Notes under the pieces: model-generated
What the model was told of the DNA's origin: nothing
Seen by the model: the letters and a program-made list of their open reading frames with translations, nothing else
Databases searched by the model: none
Shown: piece after piece, positions 62,907 through 64,000 of the stretch
Layout of the letters: each line of letters opens with the position of its first letter
Position numbering within the stretch: position 1 is the first letter of the stretch
Position numbers and translations under genes: made by a program
Assembly (NCBI RefSeq): GCF_021347895.1
Contig: NC_067132.1
Coordinates: forward strand, 26,443,757-26,507,756
Direction of reading: 5' to 3'
DNA: 64,000 bases
From: Acanthochromis polyacanthus
Taxonomy: Eukaryota > Chordata > Actinopteri > Pomacentridae

Positions 62907-63314
62907 CTGTGAGACGAAGACAGAAAAAAGACAAGTTAGATTAATGTTGAACAGACTGAATGGAAACAAAAGCACTTTATTGCATAAATCGACTGCTGTG
63001 AGGGAAACGCTAATCTACGATGCCTGTCTGGGATCATTTTGAACCAGATCTGTTATTTTTGAGCAGATTCATTTAACTTTAGTCAGTTTGCACCAGAAGA
63101 ACATCAGAAGATTTTCCCTCCAGCATCACTAAAAATACGGATGAAGAGAAATAAAGCTTAAAAGAAGAAAACGGAGGCTACGTTCTACCAAACATCAGGA
63201 TGGACGATTCAATCAACCAGCCATCAAGTAGATAAAGGTGTAAAGACTGATCTTCAGGTTGATAAACATTCCAGTCAGACAATGTTTAATCTTTAAGTGC
63301 TCATTTATACACAT

Positions 63315-64000
63315 ACATACAGTCCCTGGCCACTTTATTAGGTACATCTTGTTGGCAAAAGGTTGGACGTCCTTTTTCCTTCAGAACTACCTTAAATTAT
63401 TGGTGTCATACTTTCATCAAAGTGTTGGAAACATTCCTCAGAGATTTTGGTCCATATTGACATGATGGCATCACACATACATGATGCCACTCTCCTGTTC
63501 CTCCACATCCCAAAGGTTCTGGTGGAGTACAGTGAGCTCATTGTCATGTTCAAGAAACCGGTTAGAGATGATTTGAGCTTTGTGACATGGAGCTTTATCC
63601 TGCTGGAAGTAGCATCAGAAGACCGTGGTCATAAAGGGATGGACATGGTGAGGAACAATGATCTGGTAGGGTTTTAATCATGTTCAACTGGTACCAAGGG
63701 GCCCAAAGTGTGCCACGAAAATATCCCCCACATCATTACAGCACCAGTCTGAGCCACCGAGGATGGATCCGTGCTTTCATGTCGTTTAATTTTGACCGTC
63801 CGAATGTTGCAGCAGAAATGGAGACTCATCAGACCCGGCAACGCTTTTCCAATCTTCTATTGTCCAGTTCTGGGTTAGACGGTTGCGTTAATGAGCAGTT
63901 AAACAGGTGAACGCAATAAAATGTGTGATATGGAGCATCATCCTGCTGGAAGTAGCCATAAGAAGGTCCACTGTGGTCATAAGGTTCAAGGTTCAAGGGT
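63315..64000. mobile_element. Dispersed fish repeat (DNA-transposon-like), running off the window
   Basis: It starts CCTGGCCACTTTATTAGGTA and contains GTGCCACGAAAATATCCCCC, ACAGCACC, GATGGATCCGTGCTTTCATG, CAGCAGAAAT, GAGACTCATCAGACC and CAATCTTCTATTGTCC, segments I recall from a repeat widespread in teleosts. Part of the segment at 63565-63625 is repeated at about 63930-63985 (ATCCTGCTGGAAGTAGC). I do not assign a superfamily. Confidence 0.6.

Overview
The window is vertebrate nuclear DNA, most probably from a ray-finned percomorph fish. The evidence is short introns with GT-AG borders, AATAAA/ATTAAA polyadenylation signals, Tc1-like and TTAA-type DNA transposons, a tRNA-derived SINE with the tail common in percomorph genomes, and coding exons of the vertebrate genes EMC9, IRF9 and RNF31. 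Genes were read from the sequence by matching ORFs to splice sites and checking phase exon by exon; no database was searched.

Region 1 (1-20 kb) holds five tandem + strand genes (A-E) of one secreted, proline-rich family that I do not recognise. All share an architecture: a 17-nt first coding exon, a 44-47-nt exon finishing a signal peptide, an acidic Ser/Asp/Glu exon, then one large basic Pro/Gln/Lys repeat exon. The intron before the large exon begins GCAAGT, not GT, in all five copies. A and B are recent duplicates (units 1-4884 and 4885-8048). A THAP-encoding DNA transposon sits downstream of A, and the matching empty site is visible downstream of B. Gene C carries a 2-kb minisatellite exon open in all three forward frames and has two reading-frame conflicts. 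A complete but decayed Tc1-like element lies between C and D.

Region 2 (21.5-36.4 kb) holds EMC9 (+) and IRF9 (-), convergent at their 3' ends, both complete. IRF9 has a candidate GAS (STAT) site beside an E-box at its 5' end. Its introns and 5' flank carry a locally amplified repeat.

Region 3 (36.4-48.5 kb) is repeat DNA: a SINE, microsatellites, inverted Tc1 transposase fragments, and a 10.2-kb satellite array with a 39-bp unit between IRF9 and RNF31.

Region 4 (49-64 kb) holds the C-terminal two thirds of RNF31/HOIP (-), 14 exons from the second NZF finger through UBA, RING1, IBR, RING2 and LDD to the stop. The N-terminal exons lie beyond the right edge. RNF31 and IRF9 are head-to-tail neighbours with EMC9 nearby, matching the mammalian EMC9-PSME2-RNF31-IRF9 neighbourhood, although PSME2 is absent here. 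RNF31 (linear ubiquitin, NF-kB) and IRF9 (ISGF3, type I interferon) both act in innate immunity; EMC9 is a subunit of the ER membrane insertase.
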